Under the pieces are notes generated by a model, which was not told the origin of the DNA, ran no database searches, and saw only the letters and a program-made list of their open reading frames with translations. Position numbers and translations under genes: made by a program. This document shows, one piece after another, positions 52,327 through 64,000 of a stretch of 64,000 bases of DNA. This stretch comes from Acridotheres tristis (lineage: Eukaryota; Chordata; Aves; Passeriformes; Sturnidae). Numbering within the stretch: position 1 is the first letter of the stretch; every line of letters begins with the position of its first letter. The stretch covers positions 8,122,001 through 8,186,000 of the forward strand of contig CM072884.1 in assembly GCA_037013685.1 (NCBI GenBank), read 5' to 3'.

Positions 52327-55300
52327 CATCAATATCGACCAGTTCATCTGACTGTTTGATAACTCACATGCTCAAAATGTGAGCAAATTTACACTGCAGC
52401 CATGTGAATGTCGAATCCACTGCCTTCTCCCTGGTGGCAGCATTAGTGTGCTGCAAAGCACCCATCTACATGGACTTACCTGAAAGGAAAGGAGGGAATG
52501 GGTGGGTGCTGGAAAGCCAAACCAATAGAAATATTAGAACAAAATTCTTATTTTAAGTAGGGGTGAATGAGGTATAAATATATTAAGTCATTTTTTACAA
52601 TGACTTTCTTTTGCTGAGTGAAGTTAATGGTGTCTTTCTTTGAGAAAAACAATATTGCCTTCCAAAAGTGCCAATAGCACAAATGAGCACATAGATAATT
52701 TTCTTTAATATCAAATTAACCTTTTGTTTCAGTTTCCAGTTGAGAGATGAAGCCTATGATACTGCTCTCTTGTTCCACTGGCATCATATTTCTAATAGCA
52801 CAGAATTTATTAGAAAACAAATGCCACTTTATTTCAGGTATTTTATATAAGAGACAGCTACTTCAGTGAAAGAAAATATAGAATTTTCTAAAGTCAAATA
52901 CAATAGTACTCCTCTTGAATCACTCTTAGCCTTTTGAAAATTTCAGTTTCACAGTACCTACTTGTCTAGGAGTCCCAGATCACAAAAAACCATTGCTGAG
53001 GATTCTTTTTTTTTTTTTTCCTACCCCTAACTAGTTATTCGTCCATTAAAAGTTAGTGTCATCGTTATGGTTTACTGCTAGGAAATAAGTTGTCCATCTT
53101 TCTATAAGTTTCCAATTGCCTATTTCTGTCAAGCTTGGGAAAATTTGAGCATCAACTCATTTGGCCTCTGAAGGTTGAGCTGATATAGCTTAGTTGCTTG
53201 GTCTACGTTTTCAAATTCCTGCTGATGTGACTGAATTCAGTGATTCAAGATGTTGTTTTGTTTTCTTGCCCACATGAGACCGATTATACAGCAGTTCCTC
53301 TATCAGGAAAGGTCACACCAGTTATGTCATGCACATCCATAACTTTAAAAATATGTTTATAGCTGGTATCCCATGTACTTACAGGGAGTGTGATACATGT
53401 GTGAGCATCTGATCGTGCATCTGACAGATTCAAAATGCCTGAGGACCCATGCTAGGAACTGCAGAACAGTCAAAATAATAGCCAGTTAATCTGAGCTTTT
53501 TGTATATTATATATATTCTGATAAAATCCTTGTTTGATCCCACAAAAGTGCATTGTATTGATAGGAGAAAATATGTTTGAAATTTTGGTTTACTTTACTC
53601 TTTGAATAGCTAAATATAGTAACTCCAGAATTTGGTGTTGAGACATATATGGTTGTTTTCCCTTGTGTGCCAAGGTTATTTCAAGTTTTGAACAGAATTT
53701 ATGAGTTTGAGCAGCCTTTTTAAGATATAAGTCCTTCATTCTCTCTTCCATATCTGTTGTGCTTTCCTGGTCAAGATATTTTTAGTTTTATCCTTTAAAT
53801 TTACTTCTTTGCAGTCATACTTAGAAACAAAGCTTTAAAAGCCCTCTATTGTTACTGCATTTCATGTACTGATGGACACTAACAGTTTTTGTCTTTCTAA
53901 CAGACAGAATTAATGATCTGGGAGCATCCTCACAAGGGAAATTGTCCAGGGTCAGAATTCTCAGTCTGGAATTTTCTTCTACTGCTAAGTCTATAACAGA
54001 TAACTTCAGCTCTCATATTATGAACGAGAGCTGATGAGTCAATAGACCCTGAGATGACTAAAAATATGCTGTCAAGGACTTTAAGAGGAAAAAGCTAAAG
54101 AGGAAGAGGGGCGGGAGGAAAATGAGGGTCCTTTTAGAAGTGATCTTCATTTTCGAATTACTGTTTAGCTTATAGAGGAAGCTTCTCTTGCATATCTTTT
54201 ATCAAATGTAGTGCAGCTTTTAAGTATATTTTGTCTGAGATTCCATAGACATACCAAAAAGGAGTTTTCAGGTCTTGCCTTAGATTTTCTCTTTTCTCTT
54301 ACTTCTAAGGACAGGAAGCCTGTTCCTAGGAGGAGCTTGCTGGTCATACCTTAGCTTTCATAGGTTGTTGACAGCACATGCACTGAACAAATCCCTTTTA
54401 TAAAGCAACCTCGAGGGGTTATTCGGGTTTACAGAATAGCATTTTCTTGCAGGTAGGCTGTGATCCCACTGCCTCCTTAGCTCTGCTCGTAGGAGTTTGA
54501 AACAAAAATAACAAGACCACAATGATCTGAAGGAATCTGCAGCCATTAAGCTTTCTCTTTGAAATGATCTCACATCTCTGTTTTCATTGCCTCCCACATA
54601 CTCTGGGCCCACCACTGTACTGCTCTGCCTCTCTCTGCCCTGGAGAGAGTGTGGAATTTTGCATGAGCCCATTAGCCAGACAGAAGAGGTAAGCCTTACA
54701 TCCTCCCTGCATTCCTCCTGGGGCTAGGAGTGGTGACATTTAGGATTTTTACCTTTGACCCAAAGATTTACAGTCTCAGGAGCTGTAGAAATGCAATTAC
54801 TTTAAATCTTTTTATTTCTCTGGTTTAAAAGCCACTGGGAACAAAATCAGTGAGATGGCTAAATATGCTTTAAGTGTGAGGCATAACAACACTGTGGATT
54901 TTGGTTCTAGAATAGGAGGCATCACTACCCCTCACTTACAGGGAGAAGCATTTTTTGTCTGCTAGATATGGACAGGTTGGGGCTTTCAGAGTCACAGCCC
55001 TGCAATGACAGCTCGGCTGCTGGCTGCCACGAAATGCCAGAGTGTCTTCCAAGGAAGCAGAGGAAGGAGATGCTATTAACAACCATAACGACCTTATCAG
55101 ATCAGTCTCAGTTTCAAAGGGATTCTGCCACTCTTCCAGCAGCTCCATGAAAGCTGGCATCTTCTTCCTTTCCCCCAAGGAGTTAGCATTTCGCACAAGT
55201 CTCCTTAACCAAGAAGCAGACAAGGTTGAAAGTCCTTGTATTGTTTAAGCTTCACCTTTACTGGCTACTCCAGATGCATGAGTGTGCTGCAAGGGAGAGC

Positions 55301-56095
55301 TGAATATTCTATGAATCCTGATGTACATTTCTGTCTCTGAGAAGGCTTGTTGGTGAGGCAGATTGTGGAAATCCTTTCTAATTCCTCTTGTTCTTACTAA
55401 AGACAAAAGCCAACCTATTTTTCTTTCCTTCAAAGTTGAATCTCAAAATAATTCCAATAATTGCTCAAAATAATTCCAGCAAGCCTTTTGCTGCTGAAGC
55501 TGCTGCTCGCTCTCCCAAAACACTTATTGTTTCATAGCTTTGCAGTACAAAGTTTTGGGTTTTTTTCTTTTTTAATTTCAAAAAGTTTATTTTTTGACAA
55601 GACATTTAATATCCCTGCCTGTCATGATAGATAGAAGCCTAACAAGTTTGGAGACTAGATGAACAGAGATTACACCGTATACTGAAGAGAAGTCTGGGTG
55701 TTTTCTTTGTGCTGTTGATTTGCACTCAGGTCTCCTTTCTCAGATGTAGTTGCAGGGGAGAATTTATCCAGGAATTTTACTTCCCAGATTTAAATATTTT
55801 CAGAGCAGTGGTGATGCCAAAACTGTGACCTGAAGTCACGTCTTAATTTTCAGACAGGCAAAATCTCAGGACCTTTTTGCTTTGTGCCACACTGAATATT
55901 CACACTTGACTGCTGGAACTTAAATGCTTCCCAGACAGCTTTCCTTCATGTTTATGTGCAAGGTGAATAATGACACGTGCAGAAATGCTTGAACTTACTA
56001 GCTGAGATTCAGAAAGGAGCAGGTTTGGAAACTGTCATGCTGTTGATTGTGTGATCACTATTGTGAGATAGCAGAGGAAAGGCAAACCAGCTTTG
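52327..56095. other. AT-rich non-coding DNA, nothing recognised
   Basis: No supported gene or repeat. There is a T-run at about 53005-53020. Frames such as 54358-54672 minus (104 codons) lack recognisable features. Confidence 0.55.
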
Positions 56096-56262
56096 TCATA
56101 GAATTGTGGAATTGTTTAGGTTGTAAAAGGCCCCTAAGACTGAGTCCAGCTGTTAACTCAGCACTGCCAAGGTCACCACTAAGCCACGTCTAACATCATC
56201 GTGTCCTTTAAGTGTTTACAGGGACAGTGACTCCACCACTTTCCTGGCCAGTCTGATCTCTC
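56096..56262 (-). mobile_element. CR1-type LINE 3' end, antisense fragment
   Basis: Starts with the complement of the CR1 tail ('tcatagaattgtggaatt', then 'gtttaggttg'). It continues with segments resembling 'gagtccagctgttaactcag', 'cactgccaaggtcaccacta' and 'gtgactccaccactttcctgg', typical of a CR1 subfamily found antisense in bird genomes. About 165 bp survive, 5'-truncated and diverged. Confidence 0.75.
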
Positions 56263-59200
56263 ACATTAGCCACTGACTCACATCTCTGTTATCTCTGTTA
56301 TGTACATGCAAGGGTTTTTTGTGTTCTCCTTTTTAAGTTATGTGAGTGAGATTTACAGAATTGCATAGATCCATCCTTGTTTCCTTGCATTTGCAGAATT
56401 CCAATCGATTTGCTCTGTCTGGGAGCAGAGTTAGGTCAGAAATAGGTCCTTCTGAGATCACCAGTCCACATCTGTTGCACATTCACATAAAGCCTGAGGC
56501 GTATATAACTTGTTCAACTTAATTTTGTGGAAGCATTATCAGTAATCTTCTCCTTCCCGTCTGTGATTCTCAACTCTACATCATTGCTTCGATATTTCAT
56601 GCTCTCCAATCCATTAACATTTAGGATGTGTAATAGAGGCCAACACTTCTGCAAGCACAAGGAATTCAGCAAGATTACAGGATTGGCTTCTGCAATGTAC
56701 ATTTTCGAAAAAGTCACTAAAATCTGAGGTGCTACATGAAATACCTGTGGGGTTTTTTAATTGGTGGAGAAAATTTAAAAGTGAAGAAACTTGGTATTTT
56801 CAGAAAGGATTGCAGTATTATAAGTTTTTTCAAGAAGAATGAGAGAGTTCTTAAACAATTATAGTCCTATCTGTCAAACCAAATAGAATTTATAAGTTTT
56901 CACCAATGTTTAAGATCATAATGCTTTTCCAGTTTGCAACAAAATGGCAATATATATTTATGGTAAAGCAATTTTCCTATTATACAGTAATATCAAGAAA
57001 ATACAAGGTTAGACTGAGTAGTTTTTTCTGAGTCATGTACCAATGCTTTCTGGAAAAAAATGAGTGTGTTTAAGGATTCTAATTACCCTTGTGGATTTTG
57101 GAATGTAGTTGTTCTGTAATATGCAATTCTGTGTTATTTGAAAATATTTTACCTCTCTGGTTAAATATTGGTTCTATTTATTCTTTCAATATTTTATGAA
57201 TATTTTCCTTTCTCTGGGGACTATCTATACATTTTATCAGCTGAATAAATGAAGTAATTCACACCCCAAATGCCTCTTGTTCTCAATGGCTTTAGGGGAC
57301 CTTGTCATTCCCTGTAGCCTTTTCTCAGGCCCAGCTGTGTGGCTCTGAAATCACTTGGCTGGTAATTAGGTATTTATCAGATGGTTTCTGAAAAGGGAAG
57401 AGACAGTTATCTGACACAATTATCTTTGAAAATTGAATCTCTCTCTTCTGGTGCTGCTGAGGACATTCAAAGATACTGTGAATGTTCAAAGCTTAATGCC
57501 TTTGAAAAACCCTTGCTTTTTTACATCAGGTATAACAGAGGAGTCAAAACGCAGTTAAAAGGAGCGGTTTGGGTTTGTCTGGATTTTTTTTTTAACTTTT
57601 CGGACACTGGATTTTCTTTTTATCAAATGTTTATTTTCCAGCGTGACTCTACTTGGAAGCACTTTTGACAACAAACACTTCTTCAAACGTCCACTACTTA
57701 ATAGTGTTAGTATTTCTTACAGATCAAGAAACTGCTTATTACATCAAGGCATTACTAATTACTTTTTTCCTGTTAAAAAAAAAGTGATGAATGTACAGTT
57801 CTAGAGAACACAGTTCCCAAACACACTCTTGAAAGTCTTGGTAGGTGAGACATGAGTCTTTTGTTTAATTTGCCGAAGCAGAAAAGGAAATAGTGCATCA
57901 GTAATGCAAGGTATGAGAGTTATTGCTTTATTTAGATCAATCCTTGATTGTGCACAAAATTTTTAAACATTTTGCCAGGTTTTAAATTTTTTTCTGTTGG
58001 AAAACACAGGCCTCATTACACTATTACTGAATTTCTCATACATATAGATTATTTTCACAAGATAGCATTTCTTTCAAGATGTCCAAATCTCCTTGAAGGA
58101 ACCTATTTAAGTTTGAACTGCAGCTACTTAATTCTTACACCACTTGTGTGCAAAAGGAGTTTGTAGAATGGAAAGGTGGAATTATCTGATCTAATAGGAG
58201 TAAAATACCACTTTCTTCCTGAGTCAGTAGGAGGCTTCTGAGTTGAGAAAATCCCAGTCTTAAGAAATGAGAAAAATATTTCATATCATACATGTTGCTT
58301 TCTTCTGAGTTGGTATAAACAAATATGTGATGTTTGGCAGTCTTGCAATTTGGGTTCAAAATCATGTTGAAGTTTTATATCCTAGTTGTTAAATCACAGA
58401 AAAGGAAAAATCTCTCTATAACAAGGCCAAGAATTTTCAAGACAACCTTATAGATAATTAATTTTATAATTTTTATTCTCATGTCTATCTGCAATTTCTT
58501 TGCAGATACTTTGCCTCAGTTAGTGATCCAGCTACTAACCAAGATTTGTTGACTTTTACTTTCCCTTCTCTGCTTTATTTTTTGAATATGGAACTGCATC
58601 TAAATCCAAGTCTGAATTCCATTCATTTTCTCATAGGGTTTTCTGTAGTGCTGTTAGTTACTACAGGATTTGTTTCCCATTTGCTTGGCCTTAGTGATAG
58701 ATGGTGCCTAATTATGCAAAAAGGGAGACCCATGCTGATTACAGGGGATAAAATTGTGAAAAATATGAAACTGCATTAAAAGCTATCCCAAATAGCTGTT
58801 TCAAAAGTCTTGTGTTAGACTTGCGTGGAGCAAGTCAGCTGCAGTTGCTGTTGATGGTAGTTCTGTTCTTTTGGCAGATTTGTTTTAATTTTAGTGAAAT
58901 TGTGTTCTCTGTGCATTAATTATGTGAGGCTGCCTGGTTACTATTGAGAGGAACAACCTAAAGTGTCACCTTCCTCTAAATTTGAATTAAATTTTAATAG
59001 ATTAAAGATTTCTAAAGCCACATCACCTCTTCCTCTCATCCAGGCACTTGTGTGTGCACACACAGACTCCCCTGCACTGTAAAACTCTTGGCTAAGACCT
59101 CAGTGTCTTTCCCTCTCCCTCTCTTGAATAGCTTATTGAGAGTGATGACACACATAATCTCTACTTCTCCCTTCTCTTCCCCCAGCTTTTAGCTATATCA

Positions 59201-60149
59201 GCAGTTTCCACCAAAAAAAGGCTAATTAGCAGAATGAAATCACTTTCTGGATTTGAGGAAAGTTTTGTTCAGTGAATTCACTGGTGACTGTTGCCAATTA
59301 CCATTTGGCCTCTGATTGCTCCCCTGAGAGTGGCTGAAGATAAAATAGAGAACAAAATCTACAATATCGAGGGTCTGTGCAAAATAATAGTCTGCAAGTT
59401 AGAATTGATTTTTGCATTCCAGGGGAATAATCAACCTGAACACAACTATCACAGTGATGACAGGCCATAGCTTACAATGCTGCACGGCATATTTAAACGC
59501 TCATCTATCTGCTTGTTCTGTTTCCCTGTGGGATCATAAGGTTACTCCCCTAAAAGTGTCATCACAAACCTCCTCAACTTTCTATTTATTGACCGTGAAT
59601 TGAAGACTTTACACTGAATAAGTGACTTTTGTATTTGTTTTTTTTTTTTTCTTTTAAGCTCTACAGAACATCCTCAGCATGCTATCTTCATTCAGTCTGC
59701 CCCCGCTCCAGAACCATTTCATGCTGCCAACTTTTCTAGTCGCCTGCACTACAGCTCTTACGTATTTTCTGACCAATTTTCAGTGACAAAGACTTTCTTC
59801 ATTCTGTGCTGGACATTTTATAATATTCTATTTCCCAAAACAGAATATGGATTTCTGATTTTGATGCAATGTTCCTAAGCCTGGAAGCAGGATAATTAAA
59901 AATGAGGTAGGGAGAGGATACCACTTTTATCTGGGCTGCCTATTCCACTGTGCATTCACCCTTGCAGTAGAGAAGTTGCTTGGGGTTTTTTTGTATATCT
60001 ACTTGGAATTTCTGTGTTTCAACTTGTGCTTTTAGCCTTGTCCGTGGCTACCACTACTAAGAGCTTAGCTCTTTCTTTTTCATTCCAGCACAGCAAGGAT
60101 TTATTCATACGGATCAGATTTCCTGGATCTTCTGCTGACTGAGCAGTCC
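56263..60149. other. AT-rich non-coding DNA, nothing recognised
   Basis: No supported gene. A strong splice-acceptor-like site at 59641-59658 is followed by a frame open to 59878, noted as a finding. A block at about 59200-59620 has mixed composition that could be regulatory DNA. A CA/GT-biased patch (about 59048-59072) is too short to count as a microsatellite. Confidence 0.5.
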
Positions 60150-61510
60150 CAGCCGCTTCCCAAACTACAGATGTTCCTAACTCTTAATCATTTTTGCATC
60201 TCTGCTGAATTTGCTCCACTGTCTTGTGCTGGGGAGCCCAATGCTGGGCAAATGACTCCAGGTGTGGCCTTGCCTCTGCTTAGGAGAGGGAGAAGAAGTC
60301 CTTCCTCCTACCTGCTGCCAGTACTTTCCCAGACTAGTCCAGGATACCTTTGGCCTTCTTTTCTGCAAAAACGCAATTCTACTCAACTTTTTGTCCAGGA
60401 GGAGCACTGAGTCCTTCTTGGCTTTCCAGCCAGCTGCCCTCTAGGGTATACTGGTGCCTTAGGTTATTCCTTATCCAATGCAGGATTTAGGATTACCCTT
60501 GGAATTGCATGAGATTTTTCCAGCCTGCAGAGGTCCCTCTGGATAGTGGTGCAACCATGTTCCACTCTCCCCAGCTTTATGTCACCTTCAAACTTGCTGA
60601 GGGTGTACTCAGTCTTACTATCCAGATAACTGGTAAAGATATTAAACAGTGTTGGACCCAGCAGCAGCTCCTGGGATGTATGTACTGCAGGGGACTGGAT
60701 GTACAGCTGAACTTTGTGATGCTGATAACCATCCTTTAAAACCTGACAGTTCAGGCTATTTTCAGTCCACCTCACTCTCTGCTGATCTAGTTTGTACCTC
60801 GTCAGGTTCTTTATGATGATCTTATGGAATAAAGTGTCAAAGACCTTTTTATAGTAAAGATAAACAATGCCCACTGGTCTCCCTTTATCTACCAAGCCAG
60901 TCATCTAATCACAGGAAGCTTTCAGGCTGGTTAATAAGTTTTGGGGTTTTTTTCCTTTATAAAGCCATGCTGACTACTACCTTCTAGTCCTTCCATACAT
61001 ATGGAGATGGTCCCCAGAATGGCTTTATTCTTCACCTTCTTAGGGTTTGAGATGAGGCTAAAAGGTCTGTTCTTCCCTGAATCCTTAATCTTGAAGATTA
61101 AGGGGCAACACTTGCTTTCTTCCAGTTCTCAGGAGTCTCTCCTGCCCATCTGAGGGCTGAGGAACTGTGCATGTGTCCAGGTGGTTCAAGTACTTCCTAT
61201 CCTGATGAACCTCCACAGACTAAATATTTCTTAGTTCAGACTTCTCCTCTGGTTCTAGGGTCCTGGGATTCCTGAAGGCTGGTCTTTCCAAAAAAACTGA
61301 GATTAACTAAAACATCAGTTACCTCAGTTTTTTCATGTCCTTTCTCCATGCCCCCACCTCATCTCCCTGGTCTTTCTCTTGCTGTTTATATATTTGGAGG
61401 AGTCCTTCTTGCTGCCCTTCATATACCTTGTCAGGCTGGCTTCCAGGTGGGCTTTGTTTTCCCTGCATGCTCAGACACTGACTCTACTGCTCCTGGCAGA
61501 GCAGGCAGCA
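60150..61510 (-). pseudogene. CR1 LINE ORF2 fragment (reverse transcriptase region), antisense and inactive
   Basis: Read on the minus strand, this is a degraded piece of CR1 ORF2. It runs from the linker after the endonuclease (about 61500-61330), through the reverse-transcriptase fingers with the 'QHGF' segment (about 60960), into palm motif A and the F-x-D-D box, and on to the thumb/C-terminal region near 60220. The best-preserved frame is 60464-60904 (146 codons), beginning MTGLVDKGRP. In motif A the catalytic Asp of the family's Y-L-D-F is Tyr, and the FADD box reads FEGD (residues 105-108), so two catalytic residues are affected and the enzyme is dead. Frameshifts and stops break it elsewhere. 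Neither the 5' endonuclease domain nor the 3' tail is present. Identification is from recalled family motifs. Confidence 0.85.
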
Positions 61511-64000
61511 AAGACATAGAGCAGGAAACGCTTGGTAACTTAATTTGAGTCCTTGAGAGAGACCAGTGCTCTGGGGGTCAGGCAGGGGCAGGAGCCTGCA
61601 GAGCACTGTCACTTTTCTCAAGTGTTCCCAATTCCTTCCTGAAGACTAAAGAAAAAACCCCATGCAGCAACTTTTCCTTTGTGTTTAGTCTTTTAATTGA
61701 GCTGATTTTTACTAAGTGTCACCCAATAAGGAATGGATAGCAACTCCTCTTTGCTGGTGCAGGACAGCTGCAGTGTGAATGGCAGTGGTGTGGGGAAGAA
61801 CATGAACACACAGTGGAGAATTTTGGGGAATCTCTTAGAACTGACTGCTTGGGAAGTTTGTTTTTATTCTGATTCTGTTGAGTGATAAGCATCCACCCCT
61901 TCAAGGGAAGAGCCCTACCTCACCTTCCCTTTTGTTTTTCTTTTGTGTCACATACATATGCATGTTTCTGAAAAAAACAGATGAAAGTGCTTCTAATGTA
62001 CCTGAAGAATCATCTTTTAAAAACCTAGACACGCAATTCATGGTATAATTTGTTTTTCATTCTATTTGCACTCCTTAACATTCCACTTCATTTTCCATAC
62101 TTTACATTGCACATTTATATTGCATTAGAAATGTATTGCTTCCTTACACAGAAATTCTGTTCTGTTGCTCACTGTCTCAGTGACATACTCCTCCCTGAGG
62201 AAAGCTTCTTTGTTCAAGCTGTCCTTTAATCAAGATTAACTTCAGCTTGTATGGTCAGGCATGAAGGAAACGTTAGAGATTAGCAGAGCTTCTGGTAGAG
62301 AAATTGTTTATGAGACAGAGATGAGTGGCAGAAAAACTATTTCTTTTGTCATATATCTGATGCCTCTGAGCTTAAGTACAAGGGGATGAGCACGGACACA
62401 GCTTCTTTTTAGTTTTAATTATAGTAGATTAATTATTCCTATGGTACTGCTTAGGCAGTCAAAATACCATACAGAAATAAAGTCAGAATCTGTGTAGGAC
62501 TTTTACATATAAGTTTGTTACCTGCTTGCTTAGAAATGTAAATTGAGCACATTCAATACATTGCTACAATACATTCAATTAATAACAATACAATTCAATT
62601 CATAACAATAGATATTTTACTCTTGAGTTTCTCATTGCATTAAAAAAGTAAGCAAACCACAGCCTAAAGTAAGTAAAGTGCAAATCTTGCATCATAACTG
62701 TTAAAACCAATTGTTAACAATTGATTCTAAAAAAGCAAATGTCTGGGAACACTAAAAGATTAAATAAGGTGAGCTTCATGAGTGGCTGCTGAAACTGTCA
62801 CTGAAAGGATGATAGTCCACATTCATAGATGTGTTATACTGATAACAGCTCTGATTTAAATAGATTTATATTTTTGAGCTGCTTTCATCTTAATAGATTT
62901 ACTTTATAACAAAAAAAGGAACTAACCAGACTTTTCCCCCTAGTTCATCAACTCCCTGTCATTTTTGCTCCTAAATGGACACAGTTGAGACATAGGGCAG
63001 AGCTTCCTTCTGAAACTTTAAATAAATTCATTTAACGTAGACAGGATGTTTAAAATAGTAGAGAGAAATTCTTAATTTCAGTGATCTATAACTGTACTGA
63101 TGGTAAGGCACAGGAGTAAGTTCAGAAGTATTGTGGGTCTAAACAGAGATGACTAAATAAATGGGTATCTAATAGGCATGGAGATTGAAAGCATGGGAAG
63201 GACCATCCACTGCCAACAGGCCTAACTATGCGTGACAAGCTTTAAAAAAATTCCACATCCTAAAGTAGTAAACTTTTGCTTCAAAAGGAACATTTTCTAA
63301 TTTTTTTCTCCTTTCGATGAAATTTTGCTAGTCCATACCTAAATGGTTGGGTACATGGCAAATCAAAATTCTGTCTCCTTCTGTTGATAAACAGTGTTCC
63401 TAAGCATAATATTTACCAAAGTATAATATTTTATAAAGGGAAGTTATTTTTACAACTTTGAATCTTAATTACCGGACTTCTGTGTCCATTCTTTCTACCC
63501 AGGACCCCATCAAAATCTAGTCTTAGGAAGCTGGTTACCTAAGAGAAGCATCAATAGTTATCAAAAAGTGTTGGTTTGGTCTGGTCTGTGTCTTTGCTTC
63601 TGCAGTGACTGCAGTGATAAATAGCACTATACTTTGGAAGTGGAAGATAATTGATTGGACCTTTTCCTTGCATTTACCCTGCTACTTCTTTCCCCTCTGG
63701 GGTTGTGCAGTTTAATTTGCCATTGATTCTTTAATGATTATAATGTCATAGAGAAGCCAGTGTTTATCTTCATTGTGCACTCTGGACAAGGCTTTGGATC
63801 TGAATCTTTTCTTGCACGTTCTGGTGAAGGTCTGTGGCCATTTGATACAGAGTGAGGTGAGGTTTCAGGGCAGCTGAAGTGTCTGTGGTGAGTGCATCCT
63901 TCTCCTGTCACTGGCAACATCTAATTAGTGCCAGTCCTTATTCTGAAGTATTAGGTCAGACACCAAAAAACTAATTGCAGAGAATTGCATCTTGAGTCCC
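61511..64000. other. AT-rich non-coding DNA, nothing recognised
   Basis: No gene or named repeat. Short imperfect iterations of 'acaatacattcaatt' occur at about 62550-62610, a minor low-complexity patch. Confidence 0.55.

Noticed and set aside
1..64000. CRISPR arrays, operons, bacterial promoters or ribosome binding sites
   Set aside because: The window is vertebrate nuclear DNA. No regularly spaced repeats or compact coding layout were seen.

Overview
The window looks like bird genomic DNA, probably passerine. It is AT-rich, single-copy vertebrate sequence, and the recognisable interspersed repeats are CR1 LINE fragments (3' ends carrying the ATTCTATG-type octamer, plus one stretch of CR1 reverse-transcriptase sequence) and LTR elements of endogenous retroviral type. 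I saw no SINEs. I found no host protein-coding gene, tRNA or rRNA that I can support. It is most likely intergenic or deep intronic. The open frames present are short, lack recognisable domains, and are no longer than chance predicts.

Layout: 1-8.47 kb is AT-rich sequence with nothing recognised. At 8.47-9.58 kb there is a CR1 3' end interrupted by about 550 bp of GC-richer DNA, possibly a solo LTR. At 12.64-13.13 kb and 29.85-30.33 kb lie two copies of one 470-480 bp LTR. Both are solo LTRs with 6-bp target duplications (GTACCC, perfect; GGCCCT/GGCCAT, one mismatch). A second CR1 3' end lies at 13.86-14.11 kb. The long unannotated stretches 14-30 kb and 30-49 kb hold simple repeats and some blocks that look like candidate regulatory DNA.

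The standout is at 49,205-52,326: a complete, very young but gene-less LTR retrotransposon. Two LTRs of 1,387 and 1,384 bp differ, by my reading, at one substitution and three homopolymer lengths. They flank only 341 bp, which hold an 18-nt primer-binding site matching tRNA-Gly(UCC) and a polypurine tract. The whole is bounded by a perfect 5-bp duplication, CTCTT. The LTR is unusual. Its CCAAT and TATA boxes lie in the first 140 bp and its best poly(A) signal about 110 bp from the end, so the predicted R region exceeds 1.1 kb. That R region carries a splice-donor-like site, a 19-bp-stem hairpin, a CpG-rich block and two short open frames. With no gag, pol or env, it must have been copied by proteins from elsewhere.

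From 52.3 to 64 kb there is a short antisense CR1 3' fragment (56.1 kb) and a 1.36-kb antisense CR1 ORF2 fragment (60.15-61.51 kb) whose reverse transcriptase has lost catalytic aspartates. The rest is unannotated AT-rich DNA.
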